From Antrihabitans stalagmiti (GTDB lineage: Bacteria; Actinomycetota; Actinomycetes; Mycobacteriales; Mycobacteriaceae): DNA of 64,000 nt. The position numbers and the translations under genes were made by a program. Of the stretch, positions 8,575 to 17,959 are shown one piece after another. The notes under the pieces are model-generated. The model made no database searches. It saw nothing but the letters and a program-made list of their open reading frames with translations, and was not told where the DNA came from. The DNA lies in contig NZ_JAEMNV010000011.1 of assembly GCF_016482825.1 (NCBI RefSeq), forward strand, positions 160,292 to 224,291, given 5' to 3'. Each line of letters begins with the position of its first letter. The stretch's first letter is position 1.

Positions 8575-9273
8575 ATGCCGCATCGCTTCGGACCTTCGAA
8601 TGCCGTTGCTGCCGACTACGCGTGGGTCGAATCCGAAAGCGGGAATCCCGATCTTTTCTATGCTTACTGTTTGACGCTTGTCCGCGGAATCACGCCGGAT
8701 GAGTTCATGAACCGTATCGGGGCGCAGATCCTTTTCGATGCACTGCCTTTAGGCCCGCAGTTCACGGAAAGCTCCTATGACCTGTGGGAGGCACCGGACT
8801 TCGGCAAAATGCAGTTCATCGGGGCGACCACGGTGCCTGGGGATGCTGGCGATTGGACACTGGGAGTCGAACTTAACGGCCAACTCGGTGTCACACGCGA
8901 ACTGGCGACCGCCGCGTCCGCCGGGACAACACTCGTATCGCATCGCTACAACGGTGGAAATGGTGTTGGCTCGTTCCGCTGGTTCGAAGATGGCGAACTG
9001 CAACTTGGTTTCGAGCCTCTGTTCGCCTTTCACCGCTCCGGGAGCGACCCCGACGCATGCCGCGATGACATGGAGCAGATCGGCTTCGATATGGTCGGAA
9101 ACCTCGACGACATCGGCCCGACTACACCGGCTGCTTTCGCCCTTGCCGAACGGCTGACCGGCGTTCGGATCACCAAAGCGATGCTCGAGAGCGCGGTCTT
9201 CCTCTGCGGCAAAGCGCGTCTCCCACCGCGTCAGCCGACCGCACCCGACCGCTCGGTGGACTCGTCACCCTGA
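8575..9273 (+). CDS. DUF6461 family protein
   Basis: This 232-residue soluble protein has the pattern of DUF6461: YAWVESESG near the start, YCLTLVRGITPDEFMNRIGA at about residues 30-50, the WTLGVELNGQLGVTRELAT core, and GFEPLFAFHRSGSDPDA toward the end. These proteins are common in Actinobacteria and often appear as isolated genes; their function is unknown. No signal peptide or membrane segment is visible. The gene lies alone after tRNA-His and is convergent with the L,D-transpeptidase gene. Confidence 0.7.
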   Translation: MPHRFGPSNAVAADYAWVESESGNPDLFYAYCLTLVRGITPDEFMNRIGAQILFDALPLGPQFTESSYDLWEAPDFGKMQFIGATTVPGDAGDWTLGVELNGQLGVTRELATAASAGTTLVSHRYNGGNGVGSFRWFEDGELQLGFEPLFAFHRSGSDPDACRDDMEQIGFDMVGNLDDIGPTTPAAFALAERLTGVRITKAMLESAVFLCGKARLPPRQPTAPDRSVDSSP

Positions 9274-9318
9274 CAGCTCGGCAGCGACCTCACATGCCGG
9301 CTGCGACCTCGCCTACCA

Positions 9319-9362
9319 ATTACCGACCTCACACGCCTGATCAGGCGTGTGAGGTCGGTAAT
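9319..9362. terminator. 44-bp perfect palindrome between convergent genes
   Basis: The two 22-base halves (9319-9340 and 9341-9362) are exact reverse complements with no spacer, centred on TGATCA. It lies between the DUF6461 gene and the convergent L,D-transpeptidase gene. That position fits a two-way terminator, although no T-run follows. GACCTC words also recur just upstream (9283-9309). Confidence 0.7.
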
Positions 9363-9407
9363 GCATTGGCGACGTGTGAATTCGTCCGTGCCCAGCTCGA
9401 GGCGGGC

Positions 9408-10637
9408 CTACTGCTGGTTTGCGTTGCCGGCCTTCCAGGTCGACCACGGGATGTTCCAGTCACCGAGACCGTCGGTGCCGGAAAGCGTTCCGCCAGAGGT
9501 GTTCTTGACGATCGCGATGTCGCCACGCTTGGTGTTGTTGAACACCCACAATGCATTCGAGGGGCTGAGGTTCAAGCAGCCGTGGCTCACGTTCGAGTAA
9601 CCCTGCTGACCGACGGACCACGGCGCGGAGTGGAAGAAGATGCCGCTGTAGGACATCCGAGTGGCCCAGTCCACAGGCGTCTTGTAGCCGTCGGGAGACG
9701 TGTTCGGCACGCCGTAGGTGGCCGAATCCATGATGATCTTCTCGTGCCGTTCGGCAACGATGTAGGTACCGTTCGGCGTCTCGTCGCCCGCCTTGCCCAT
9801 CGAGGTCGGCATGGTCATGACGACCTCACCATTGCGGGTGACCGTCACCTGTTTCGTGTTGTCGTCGGCAGTCAGAATCACCGCGTCGCCGATCGAATAG
9901 TCTGCGGATACGTCTTCCGAACCGAAGAGACCGCCGCCGAGGTCCTTGCCGTAGACCTCGACCTTCACGCTCACCTTGGTGTTCGGTGCCCAGTAGTTTT
10001 CGGGCCGCCAGCGGACCTCGCTGCCACTCACCCAGTAGAACGCGCCCTCGACGGGCGGATCTGTGACGACCTTGATCGCGTTCTCCGCAGCCTTCCGGTC
10101 GGAAATGACCTCGTCGAAGTGCACGCCGACAGGCTGGCCGATGCCGACGACGTCACCGTCGCCGGTCAGCAGATACGGTTTCGTCAGATTCTCGGGAACG
10201 CTTGTGGTGAAGTTCAGCTCCGTGGAAGTCCGGCCGCCGAGCCCGTATGCCTCCGCAACCAGGCGGTATTCACGGTTGTAGCCGAGCGGCTCGGTGTTCT
10301 GCCACGACAGGCCGTCCGGAGTGATCGCCCCTGCGACCAGGCTGTTGTCGGGTGTGAAGAGCTCGACCTTGCCGAGTTTGCCGTCCGCAACGGTCGCGGT
10401 GACGGGAATGCTCGGCGAAACACCGACCTCACCATCCTTGACGACGGTCGTGAGCTTGGGCTTGATCAGCTCCGAAAGCGGGTTCGACTCGATCGGAACC
10501 ATCGGCGCATCGCTCTTGTCGGACGTACTGCAACCGACGAGCATTGCGCCTACACCTGCTGCCGCCAATGAAAGAACGACCATTGCGCGACCCGACCGCG
10601 CTCCGGACCGGCGTTTACTGCCGCGTTGTACCTTCAT
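9408..10637 (-). CDS. ldtB: L,D-transpeptidase, lipoprotein (LdtB/LppS type)
   Basis: The 409-residue exported enzyme forms 3-3 crosslinks in peptidoglycan. The N-terminus has a positively charged start, a hydrophobic run, and a lipobox LVGC placing the lipid-modified Cys at residue 36. Two immunoglobulin-like domains follow (about 60-250). The YkuD catalytic domain then carries His336 (FFHSAPW) and the motif SHGCLNL with His352 and the nucleophile Cys354. The spacer SVGQQGYSNV is typical of mycobacterial-type Ldt enzymes. Its place near orn matches Rv2518c. It should act at the outer face of the membrane. Confidence 0.92.
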   Translation of the reverse strand: MKVQRGSKRRSGARSGRAMVVLSLAAAGVGAMLVGCSTSDKSDAPMVPIESNPLSELIKPKLTTVVKDGEVGVSPSIPVTATVADGKLGKVELFTPDNSLVAGAITPDGLSWQNTEPLGYNREYRLVAEAYGLGGRTSTELNFTTSVPENLTKPYLLTGDGDVVGIGQPVGVHFDEVISDRKAAENAIKVVTDPPVEGAFYWVSGSEVRWRPENYWAPNTKVSVKVEVYGKDLGGGLFGSEDVSADYSIGDAVILTADDNTKQVTVTRNGEVVMTMPTSMGKAGDETPNGTYIVAERHEKIIMDSATYGVPNTSPDGYKTPVDWATRMSYSGIFFHSAPWSVGQQGYSNVSHGCLNLSPSNALWVFNNTKRGDIAIVKNTSGGTLSGTDGLGDWNIPWSTWKAGNANQQ

Positions 10638-10935
10638 GTGAAACCACCTCAGGTTCTCGATAGAACGAACACGTTCCTAGCCGACAATCGGCGAGCCCAA
10701 CATCCCCGGGGTTACCCGCGTCGAGAGCGTGTGCTAACCCATTCTGCCAGTCAGCACCGTCGTGATCCAACCTGACGACGGCCCGTCGCGATAGGAGTTC
10801 AATCACTTAAATCGGACATTGCCTGGTGATCGTTAACGTGACGTCTCACACTGCTGCCAGCGCGTGAACTTACCGATTTCACTTCCGCGCCTCTCCCCTG
10901 TTATCGTCTCTTCCGCACCAAAACAACAAGTTCCG
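10638..10935. other. Non-coding gap upstream of the L,D-transpeptidase and tRNA-Lys genes
   Basis: No open frame here has family-like content. The stretch must hold the promoter of the leftward transpeptidase gene and that of the rightward tRNA-Lys gene. I see no clear -35/-10 pair, operator or long repeat. Confidence 0.5.
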
Positions 10936-11011
<76 letters not shown>

Positions 11012-11038
11012 AAAACCCCTGCTCAGCAGGGGTTTTTT
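11012..11038 (+). terminator. Rho-independent terminator after tRNA-Lys
   Basis: The hairpin AAAACCCCTGCT / AGCAGGGGTTTT follows the tRNA directly and ends in six T residues. Confidence 0.92.
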
Positions 11039-11140
11039 GCGTTTCGAGATCGGCACTGGTCTTCCAACTGAACACTTTCCTCAACCCTTCGCGCGACGAC
11101 AGTGTTGACGACGTGCGGCAGCCGATCGAAAACGCCCAGG

Positions 11141-11457
11141 TCAGCGCGTCGCACGCCCATCGGAGCAAATCAACTCCCAATCCGCCTTCGCGGGGTTCAT
11201 GTGGTCGATCTCGTCCGTGACGATCCGCAGAACGTGCGCCACCTCCCACAAGCGCACACCGATCCCCACCCGACGACTTTCGCGTTCCAGCCAACCACAC
11301 TGCGCCAGTTCGTCGATCAGCGTGACGTCGTCGAAACGTGCAGACCGGAACGGCGGGCGATCTCCGTCACCGACAACAGGGAATCGTCGAGGCCAAACGC
11401 CTCAACGATCCGCACGGCACGCGCCAACACCGACTCCCCCGTCGCCACGCGTGCCAT
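11141..11457 (-). pseudogene. IclR-family regulator remnant with a frameshift and no effector domain
   Basis: Reading leftward from the ATG at 11457, the frame encodes an IclR winged helix: SVLARAVRIVEAFGLDDSLL, then SVTEIARRSGLHVSTTSR and a stop. One base out of frame from about 11320 the same domain continues as LIDELAQCGWLERESRRVGI-GVRLWEVAHVLR. That is the normal continuation of the family, so a single-base deletion around 11318-11325 breaks the gene. After this, unrelated residues lead to a stop at 11141, and the roughly 170-residue effector-binding domain is absent. The start lies 4 bases after the LysR stop, so the two were probably transcribed together. Confidence 0.72.
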
Positions 11458-11461
11458 GACG

Positions 11462-12406
11462 TCAGTCTCCGCTCGCGCGGATCGCGGCATCGGCGGTGAT
11501 CCGGCGACCTGCCTGCTGCAGGACCTCCCGGAGCCAGATGTGAGCCGGGTCCGCTCGAAAAGAGGGATGCCACCAGAATGCTTCCTTCAATGGCACGACG
11601 TCCCAGGGGCACGCCAAGATGCGAACACCGGCTGCGTCTGCGAGACGATGGGCGAGCTCAGCCTGCAATAGCGCCACCCGCGAGGTGCCCGCGACCAGAA
11701 ACGGGACAGCGAGGAAGCTTTCTACGACGATCTGTATGTCCGGCTCTACGCCGATGATGCGGAGTTGTTGTGAGGCGGGCGTGAACGCGGTGGGCCGGGA
11801 GTAGGTCACGACCCACGGCAGGGTTGCGACATCGTCGATGGTCAGGCTGTCCCCGACGCGGGAATTATCATGGGAGACAATGCAAACCCAGGAATCTTCG
11901 TAGAGGTCCACCACAGGAATATCGCGAAGAAATCCGTGTGGCAGCACCATGCCGTCCACGCTTCGCAGGGTTTCGATCGCGTGGTCGACGTCGTGGGGGG
12001 TCTGTTGCTGAAATCGCAACCGGACACCGGGCGCATCCTGACCGATGACCGTCGCGACGTGATCCCCTAGGACGGTGGCACCGTAATCGGACACCACCAG
12101 AGTGAACTCGCGCTCAGCCGTGCGGGGATCGAAGTCGGGCACCGTGTCGAAAACTCGCTTGACGGCATTCACGGCGCCGGGTGTTCGCGACGCGAGCTGC
12201 TCCCCCAGCGGTGTGCGCTCGTAGCGATTTCCGTTGCGGCGCAACAGCTCGTCACCGAAGTGCCGTCGCAACCGTGCCAGCGCCGCGGAGACAGCGGGCT
12301 GACTCAGCCCGAGCCGCTCAGCAGCCCTCGTCACGTTACGTTCCGCGAGCAACGCGTCGAGGGACAGCAGCAGGTTGAGGTCGAGGTTTCGCAGGCTGCG
12401 CTCCAC
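11462..12406 (-). CDS. LysR-family transcriptional regulator
   Basis: This 314-residue LysR protein has the N-terminal winged helix at residues 8-67 (NVTRAAERLGLSQPAVSAAL then LRRHFGDELLRRNGNRYERT). The inducer-binding domain of two alpha/beta lobes follows, in the manner of NodD/PcaQ-like members. The GTG at 12406 was chosen because it puts the usual RNLDLNLLL start at residue 6. It is transcribed away from the ring-cleavage operon beginning at 12545, the classical arrangement for a LysR activator of an adjacent catabolic operon. The inducer is probably the substrate or an intermediate of that pathway (inference). Confidence 0.9.
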   Translation of the reverse strand: MERSLRNLDLNLLLSLDALLAERNVTRAAERLGLSQPAVSAALARLRRHFGDELLRRNGNRYERTPLGEQLASRTPGAVNAVKRVFDTVPDFDPRTAEREFTLVVSDYGATVLGDHVATVIGQDAPGVRLRFQQQTPHDVDHAIETLRSVDGMVLPHGFLRDIPVVDLYEDSWVCIVSHDNSRVGDSLTIDDVATLPWVVTYSRPTAFTPASQQLRIIGVEPDIQIVVESFLAVPFLVAGTSRVALLQAELAHRLADAAGVRILACPWDVVPLKEAFWWHPSFRADPAHIWLREVLQQAGRRITADAAIRASGD

Positions 12407-12544
12407 CCCGCAAGTATAAATGGCGTGGATACCTCTCATCGGCAACTCGCGCTTCCGTGATTGCTCTGGAACCTCCACAGTGGTGAGAGTCACAAATTCT
12501 TCAGCACTGTGACCTACCGCTCACTCTGGTCGATGGAGGCCTCG

Positions 12545-13675
12545 ATGTCCGCCGTGCGAAACGTCCTCGTCGTTGGCGCCGGCGCCGCCGGCACCGCGAC
12601 AGCAATCCTGCTCGCCGAGCGTGGTGTTGCCGTCGACCTGATCGACGTCAAACCGGACATCGCTAAGCACGGCTCCGGAATCACACTGCAGGGCAATGCA
12701 CTTCGCGTCTTGCGGCAACTCGGGGTCTGGAACGAGATAGAGATGAATGGCTACCCCTTCACGACATTGGGACTGCGGGCACCGGACCCGCACGGCACCC
12801 TTCTCGCCGAACTGGACGACGTACGTACCGGTGGCCCCGACTTGCCCGCCACTGTCGGAATGTATCGGCCGATCCTCGCGTCGATCCTCGTCGATCGCGC
12901 AGCACAGGCCGGCGCCACGGTGCGTTTCGGCACCACCTTCACGGCGTTGGTGCAAGACGCTGACGGCGTCGACGTCACCTTCGCGGACGGGTCGACCAGT
13001 CGATATGACCTTGTCGTCGGTGCAGACGGCATCCGATCGTTCACTCGTCGCCAACTGGGCATCGAATTGGCCACCGAGAGCACCGGTATGGGCATCTGGC
13101 GGGTGTTCGCTCCCCGGCCGACATCGGTCACGCGCACCGATCTGTACTACGGCGGGCCCTGCTACATCGCCGGCTACTGCCCCACCGGTGAAGACTCGCT
13201 CTACGCGTACCTGGTCGAGGAAGCACAGGACCGCAGCTCGCTGACTCCCGAGCAATCTCTCCACGTGGTCCGCGACCTTGCCGAGTCCTATCACGGACCG
13301 TGGGACGAGATCCGCGACTCGATCACCGACCCGTCGAGAGTGAACTACACCTGGTTCGAAAAGCACCTTCTCGACGGGCCATGGAACCGTGGCCGGGTCG
13401 TACTGATCGGTGATGCCGCCCACACCTGCCCACCAACCCTCGCGCAAGGCGCAGCGCAGGCACTCGAAGATGCCGCAGTCCTGGCAGAGCTGCTCCTCGC
13501 CGCCGACGCACTCACCGACGACCTGTGGGCCACGTTCACCGACCGCCGCGCGAAGCGGGTCGGCACGGTTGTCGAGGCATCACTGCAGCTCGGCCGATGG
13601 TTGCTCGATCACGAACAAGGCGACGTCCCCGGTCTCATGGCCAGCGTGTCCCACCTGCTCGCCACCCCAGCCTGA
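12545..13675 (+). CDS. FAD-dependent class A aromatic monooxygenase
   Basis: The 376-residue flavoprotein hydroxylase has the Rossmann loop GAGAAG at residues 11-16, the DG motif DLVVGADGIRSFTR near 150-165, and the GD motif RVVLIGDAAHTCPP near 288-300. These are the signatures of single-component aromatic hydroxylases that use NAD(P)H and O2 to add a ring hydroxyl. The ATG at 12545 has GGAGG 5 bases upstream; the earlier in-frame ATG at 12533 overlaps that ribosome site. It is the first gene of a nine-gene operon and lies divergent from the LysR regulator. Confidence 0.88.
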   Translation: MSAVRNVLVVGAGAAGTATAILLAERGVAVDLIDVKPDIAKHGSGITLQGNALRVLRQLGVWNEIEMNGYPFTTLGLRAPDPHGTLLAELDDVRTGGPDLPATVGMYRPILASILVDRAAQAGATVRFGTTFTALVQDADGVDVTFADGSTSRYDLVVGADGIRSFTRRQLGIELATESTGMGIWRVFAPRPTSVTRTDLYYGGPCYIAGYCPTGEDSLYAYLVEEAQDRSSLTPEQSLHVVRDLAESYHGPWDEIRDSITDPSRVNYTWFEKHLLDGPWNRGRVVLIGDAAHTCPPTLAQGAAQALEDAAVLAELLLAADALTDDLWATFTDRRAKRVGTVVEASLQLGRWLLDHEQGDVPGLMASVSHLLATPA

Positions 13676-13704
13676 CCCCACAGCGACTCACAGGAGCACC
13701 TTTC

Positions 13705-13992
13705 ATGATCATCATCACCGGCTCGGCCCGCGCACTACCAGGTCGCCGCGACCAACTCGTGGCCGCTTCCATCGACATCGTCGCCGCGACACGGGCTGAC
13801 GACGGCTGCTTGTCCTACGGCTTCTACGCGAACCTCACCGACCCAGAACTCATTGTGAGCGTTGAGGTCTGGCGCGACCAAGCCGCGCTCGACGAACACA
13901 TGGGACACGCACACACGACCGACTTCCTCGCCGTCGCCGGCACGGTCGTCGACGGCGAACCCGACATGGACATCCAGACCCACACCAGCTGA
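13705..13992 (+). CDS. Antibiotic biosynthesis monooxygenase (ABM) domain protein
   Basis: This 95-residue protein is a single dimeric alpha+beta barrel. ITGSARALPGRRDQLVA begins the first strand, DDGCLSYGFYANLTDP the middle, and VSVEVWRDQAALDEHM with a His-rich turn (GHAHTTDF) closes the fold. Members act as cofactor-free oxygenases or as electron-transfer partners for quinone intermediates. It follows the first flavin hydroxylase by 29 bases with AGGAG before its ATG. In this operon it may turn over a hydroquinone or quinone intermediate (inference). Confidence 0.85.
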   Translation: MIIITGSARALPGRRDQLVAASIDIVAATRADDGCLSYGFYANLTDPELIVSVEVWRDQAALDEHMGHAHTTDFLAVAGTVVDGEPDMDIQTHTS

Positions 13993-14022
13993 ACCACAAC
14001 AACGGAACGCAGGCAGATCACC

Positions 14023-15255
14023 ATGAGCACGAACGCTTTTCGACCCGGCAAAGTCATCGTTATCGGTGCCGGACCCGCCGGCATGGCCACCGCATTGTCG
14101 GTCCACCAAGCAGGTCACCAGGTGACCTTGCTCGAGCGCTACCGGGAAGCGCGCCCGGCGGGCAACATCCTGAACCTGTGGCCGCCGCCGATCAAAGCAC
14201 TCGGCCTGCTCGGCGTGGACATCGACGACCTGGGCGCGCCCTGCTATTCGGAGTTTCGCCGGGCGGACGGTCGCCGTCGAGTCGCGGTCAATCTGCCCGA
14301 CGAGGTGGTGCGCGACTACGGCGGTGGCTTCATCGGCCTCCTGCGCCCGGAGCTCTACCAGCGTCTGCTCGCTGCCATGCCCCCTGGCGTGCTTCAGCTC
14401 AACCGGGCCGTGGACGGCTTCGAGCAGGACGAGACGGGCGTCCGCGTGCATATGGCCGATGGCGAGGTCCTCGAGGCCGATGTCCTGGTGGGCGCCGACG
14501 GAATCGACTCGATTGTGCGCCGCACACTCTGGGGGGACTCGCCCAAGCGTGAGCACAACCTGCACATCTTCGGCGGTTACACCTTCGACGACGACATAGA
14601 CGCCGAGCGCGGACTCTGCGTCGTCTCACACGACCGGACCATCCAGGGCAGCTGGACCTCGATCCGTAACAAGGGCCGCAACGGTTTCCAGTGGTGGGTC
14701 CTAGGCGAGCACAACGCCGAAGACGAGTTCACCGGTGACCTGCACGCGACCGCCACCCGGATGGGTGCTGGCTTCACTGCGCCACTGCCACAACTCATCT
14801 CGACGACCGATCCAGCACACGTGCAACGGTGGGTGCTACGCGACCGCAAGCCTCTCAAACAGTGGTCGAAAGGCCGCGCAACCCTCGTCGGCGACGCAGC
14901 ACACTCGACCTCCCCCTACGCCGCCTACGGCGCCGGCATGGCGACCGAGGACGGATACTTCCTCGGCCGCCGCCTCGCAGGAGTGGATCTCTCCGACCAA
15001 GCAGCGGTACGCACGGTCCTCGACGCCTTCGAGGCACCGCGCAAACCGCACACCGCCCGCCAGTCCCAGCAGGCTTATGTCCTCGGGCAGGTGTTCCACC
15101 GCGCCCCGCGTCCACTACAACCCGTCCGCGACCTGATCCTCGACCACACACCCCTCCTGCAGAAGGCGGTCGGTGAATCGTCCCCGCGCGAAATCCTCAG
15201 CCAGATAGCCGAAATCGATCGCGTGGAAGAACAGTTCCGCCGAATCGTTCGCTGA
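14023..15255 (+). CDS. FAD-dependent class A aromatic monooxygenase (second)
   Basis: The 410-residue flavoprotein has GAGPAG at residues 16-21, the DG motif VLVGADGIDSIVRR near 155-168, and the GD motif ATLVGDAAHSTSPYAAYG near 285-302. It is only distantly like the first hydroxylase of the operon, so the two probably act on different steps. The C-terminal part is longer than in the first enzyme. It lies between the ABM gene and the extradiol dioxygenase gene with 30- and 28-base gaps. Confidence 0.87.
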   Translation: MSTNAFRPGKVIVIGAGPAGMATALSVHQAGHQVTLLERYREARPAGNILNLWPPPIKALGLLGVDIDDLGAPCYSEFRRADGRRRVAVNLPDEVVRDYGGGFIGLLRPELYQRLLAAMPPGVLQLNRAVDGFEQDETGVRVHMADGEVLEADVLVGADGIDSIVRRTLWGDSPKREHNLHIFGGYTFDDDIDAERGLCVVSHDRTIQGSWTSIRNKGRNGFQWWVLGEHNAEDEFTGDLHATATRMGAGFTAPLPQLISTTDPAHVQRWVLRDRKPLKQWSKGRATLVGDAAHSTSPYAAYGAGMATEDGYFLGRRLAGVDLSDQAAVRTVLDAFEAPRKPHTARQSQQAYVLGQVFHRAPRPLQPVRDLILDHTPLLQKAVGESSPREILSQIAEIDRVEEQFRRIVR

Positions 15256-15283
15256 CCGCCGAACCCAAACGAAAGCACCCGAG

Positions 15284-16222
15284 ATGAACGAGCGACTGAT
15301 CACCCACCTGCGGCACGTCGACCTGGCCGTGCCCGACTACGACAAACAACTCGAGTTCTACACCAACACGTGGGGCCTCGAACCCGAGACCACCGACGAC
15401 GGCATCGCGTTTCTCGCGGCTGCGGGATCTCCGGAGCAGTACTCCGTTCGGCTCCGCAAAGCCGACGAGAAACGGCTCGACCTGATCTCGTTCGGCGCGG
15501 CCACCGCCGGCGACGTCGACGCCATGGCCGACCGACTCGGCAGCGCCGGAGTGCAGTTGGTCTCCGAGCCAGACAAACTCCAGACTCCCGGCGGCGGGTA
15601 CGGCTTCCGCTTCTTCGACAACGACGGCCGCACGATCGAGGTCTCCTCCGACGTCGCCGTCCGCCAACACCGCAAAGTCGAAGAGGGCGAATCGATTCCG
15701 GTCAAACTGTCGCACGTGGTGATCAACTCGCCCAATCCCGAAGCGACAGTGGCCTTCTACCAGCAGCATCTGGCTTTCGCACTGTCGGACACGCTGATGT
15801 CGCCGCACATGGGCGAGGTCATGTGGTTCATGCGCACCAACATCTATCACCACAGTCTCGCGATCGCCCGTGGCCCGCACGTCTCGTTGCACCACGCTTC
15901 GTTCGAACTGCGTGGCATCGACGAATACATGCGCGGCACCGGCCGTCTACTCCGCGCCGGCGTCGAGAAGGTCTGGGGTCCCGGCCGACACATGGCCGGC
16001 AACAACACCTTCAGCTACTTCCTCGACCCGCACGGCAACACCATCGAATACACCACCGAACTCGAGCAACTCGACGAGGACACCTGGCACCCCCACCTCT
16101 ACGACTTCTCCGACCCGATGGTCACCGACCAATGGGGCACGGCGAACCCGATGAGTGAGTTCGTCGCGAAGAAGTCCTTCAACGACCCCGACCGCGGCGT
16201 CTTCGTTGCACCCCCGGTCTGA
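15284..16222 (+). CDS. Extradiol ring-cleavage dioxygenase (VOC superfamily, type I)
   Basis: The 312-residue protein has two vicinal-oxygen-chelate domains, the two-domain plan of type I catechol 2,3-dioxygenases. The C-terminal domain keeps the three iron ligands as LSHVVIN (His), LHHASFELRG (His) and GNTIEYTTE (Glu). WGPGRHMAGNNTFSYFLDP is the usual active-site stretch. It should open a dihydroxylated ring next to the hydroxyls, giving a semialdehyde or keto acid for the downstream hydrolases. The exact ring substrate cannot be read from sequence. Confidence 0.88.
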   Translation: MNERLITHLRHVDLAVPDYDKQLEFYTNTWGLEPETTDDGIAFLAAAGSPEQYSVRLRKADEKRLDLISFGAATAGDVDAMADRLGSAGVQLVSEPDKLQTPGGGYGFRFFDNDGRTIEVSSDVAVRQHRKVEEGESIPVKLSHVVINSPNPEATVAFYQQHLAFALSDTLMSPHMGEVMWFMRTNIYHHSLAIARGPHVSLHHASFELRGIDEYMRGTGRLLRAGVEKVWGPGRHMAGNNTFSYFLDPHGNTIEYTTELEQLDEDTWHPHLYDFSDPMVTDQWGTANPMSEFVAKKSFNDPDRGVFVAPPV

Positions 16223-16231
16223 GCGCGCCCG

Positions 16232-17209
16232 ATGAAGCTCGCAACCTACCTCGACGACACCGGTCGCGATCGCGTCGGTGTCGTGCAGAATGACCGAATC
16301 CATTCGCTCCCAAGCGAGTTGACGATGCGCGGACTGATCGACGCGGGCCTCGGCCACACCAGGTCACTGGGGAATGACGCGCTAGGTTCGCCGGGGGTTC
16401 CACTGGATTCCGTGCACTTGCTGCCACCTCTGGAACCTGCCAGCGTTCGTGACTTCGTCACATTCCAAGAGCACGTCGAGGGTGTGCGACGCAGCATCGA
16501 CGGGATCGTCGGTGTCGCCGACGCGTGGTTCGACGCACCGACCTTCTATTTCACCAACCCGCACGCGATCCTGGGCACCGGCGCGCAGGTGCGTTTTCCG
16601 GCCTCCAGTGTCGACCGGGACTTCGAGCTCGAGGTCGCCGTCGTGGTGGGCCGCGGCGGGACATCGCTCGACGTCAGCACTGCTCGCGACCATGTGTTCG
16701 GATACACCATCATGAACGACTGGTCGGCTCGTGACCTGCAGCGACGGGAGATGCAGGTCAGCCTCGGACCGGCCAAGGGCAAAGACTTCGCCACCACGCT
16801 CGGCCCCTGGATCGTCACCGCCGACGAACTCGATCCCTACCGCGACAGCGACGGTTTCCTGGATCTGTGGTGCTCGGCCGAGGTCAATGGCGCGCAGGTC
16901 GGTCGGGACCTGTTGTCCAACATGGGTTGGACGTTCGAAACGATGATCGCCTACGCCTCCCGAGACAGCCGCGTCGTTCCCGGTGACGTGCTCGGGTCCG
17001 GAACAACCGGCAACGGTGGCTGCCTGGCCGAACTCTGGGGGCGCAACGGACGCCAAGACCCACCCGCACTGCGGGACGGGGATGTCGTCACGCTCACCGT
17101 TGAGGGCATCGGCACACTCACCAACCGCGTCGGCACCGCCGGACCCGCCCCCGTCCTCCCGCCCGTACGTCGGCGCTCGGCCGAGCACGCCAGGTCGGTG
17201 GCGTCATGA
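16232..17209 (+). CDS. Fumarylacetoacetate hydrolase family protein
   Basis: The 325-residue protein has an N-terminal cap and a FAH-fold core. FELEVAVVVGRGG carries the acidic metal ligands, GYTIMNDWSARDLQ the next Asp, and GPAKGKDFATTLGPW the active-site loop. Family members hydrolyse or decarboxylate the open-ring dienoic acids made by extradiol cleavage, or hydrate them. It overlaps the next SDR gene by 4 bases (ATGA), so the two are translationally coupled. Confidence 0.9.
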   Translation: MKLATYLDDTGRDRVGVVQNDRIHSLPSELTMRGLIDAGLGHTRSLGNDALGSPGVPLDSVHLLPPLEPASVRDFVTFQEHVEGVRRSIDGIVGVADAWFDAPTFYFTNPHAILGTGAQVRFPASSVDRDFELEVAVVVGRGGTSLDVSTARDHVFGYTIMNDWSARDLQRREMQVSLGPAKGKDFATTLGPWIVTADELDPYRDSDGFLDLWCSAEVNGAQVGRDLLSNMGWTFETMIAYASRDSRVVPGDVLGSGTTGNGGCLAELWGRNGRQDPPALRDGDVVTLTVEGIGTLTNRVGTAGPAPVLPPVRRRSAEHARSVAS

Positions 17210-17940
17210 TCGACCTGGGTGGTCGCGCGATCGTCGTCACCGGCGCAGCATCCGGCATCGGTGCCGCAGTCGCCGACCTGGTGGAGCAACTCGGCGCGAC
17301 CACGATCCGCCTGGACCGCAGCGAGGCACCCGGCGTTCGCTCCTTCGACGTCAGTAGCGAATTACTTTGGCACCAGCTCGCGTCCGAACTCGACGCCGTT
17401 CACGGTCTGGTGAACAGCGCCGGAATCACCTGGCGCGCAAGGCTTTCAGACGTGACCCCGCAAGCGTTCGCCGACGTGCAGGCGGTCAACGTGCTCGGTC
17501 CCCTGCTCGGCATCCAGGCGCTGACTCCGCTGATGCCCCACGACGCGTCGATCGTGAATATCGGCTCGCTGGCCGCACTCCAAGGGCACTACCCCGTCGC
17601 CTACACCGCGAGCAAATGGTCGCTGCGCGGACTCACCCATGCCGCAGCTCTTGAACTGGGGTCGCGTGGAATCCGTGTCAACGCAGTACATCCCGGCTTC
17701 ATCGACACCCCGATGACCGCCTCCGCACCGGAAGAGTTCCGTACGGCGTCGATCGACGCCACCGCGCTCGGTCGTGCCGGCCGCGTCGACGAGGTCGCCG
17801 CGGTCGTCGCGTTCCTCCTCTCCGACGCAGCGTCATTCGTGACCGGCGCCGAAATCCCCGTCGACGGTGGCGCCAGCTCACACGGCGGGGCCAAACCCAT
17901 CTCCGACGCCCTGCGCCCCACCTACCGCTCACCCGTCTGA
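17206..17940 (+). CDS. Short-chain dehydrogenase/reductase
   Basis: A 244-residue classical SDR with TGAASGIG at residues 12-19, NSAG at 70-73, catalytic Ser121, Tyr133 and Lys137, and HPGFIDTPM after the active site. The cofactor loop with LDRSEAP suggests NAD(H) preference (Asp37). It belongs to the ring-cleavage operon and could oxidise an alcohol or dihydrodiol intermediate. Confidence 0.9.
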   Translation: MIDLGGRAIVVTGAASGIGAAVADLVEQLGATTIRLDRSEAPGVRSFDVSSELLWHQLASELDAVHGLVNSAGITWRARLSDVTPQAFADVQAVNVLGPLLGIQALTPLMPHDASIVNIGSLAALQGHYPVAYTASKWSLRGLTHAAALELGSRGIRVNAVHPGFIDTPMTASAPEEFRTASIDATALGRAGRVDEVAAVVAFLLSDAASFVTGAEIPVDGGASSHGGAKPISDALRPTYRSPV

Positions 17941-17959
17941 CCAACCCGAAGGATCTCCG

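Noticed and set aside
11102..11671. A rightward 189-residue frame after tRNA-Lys
   Set aside because: It is antisense to the IclR remnant and the LysR end and shows no family pattern.
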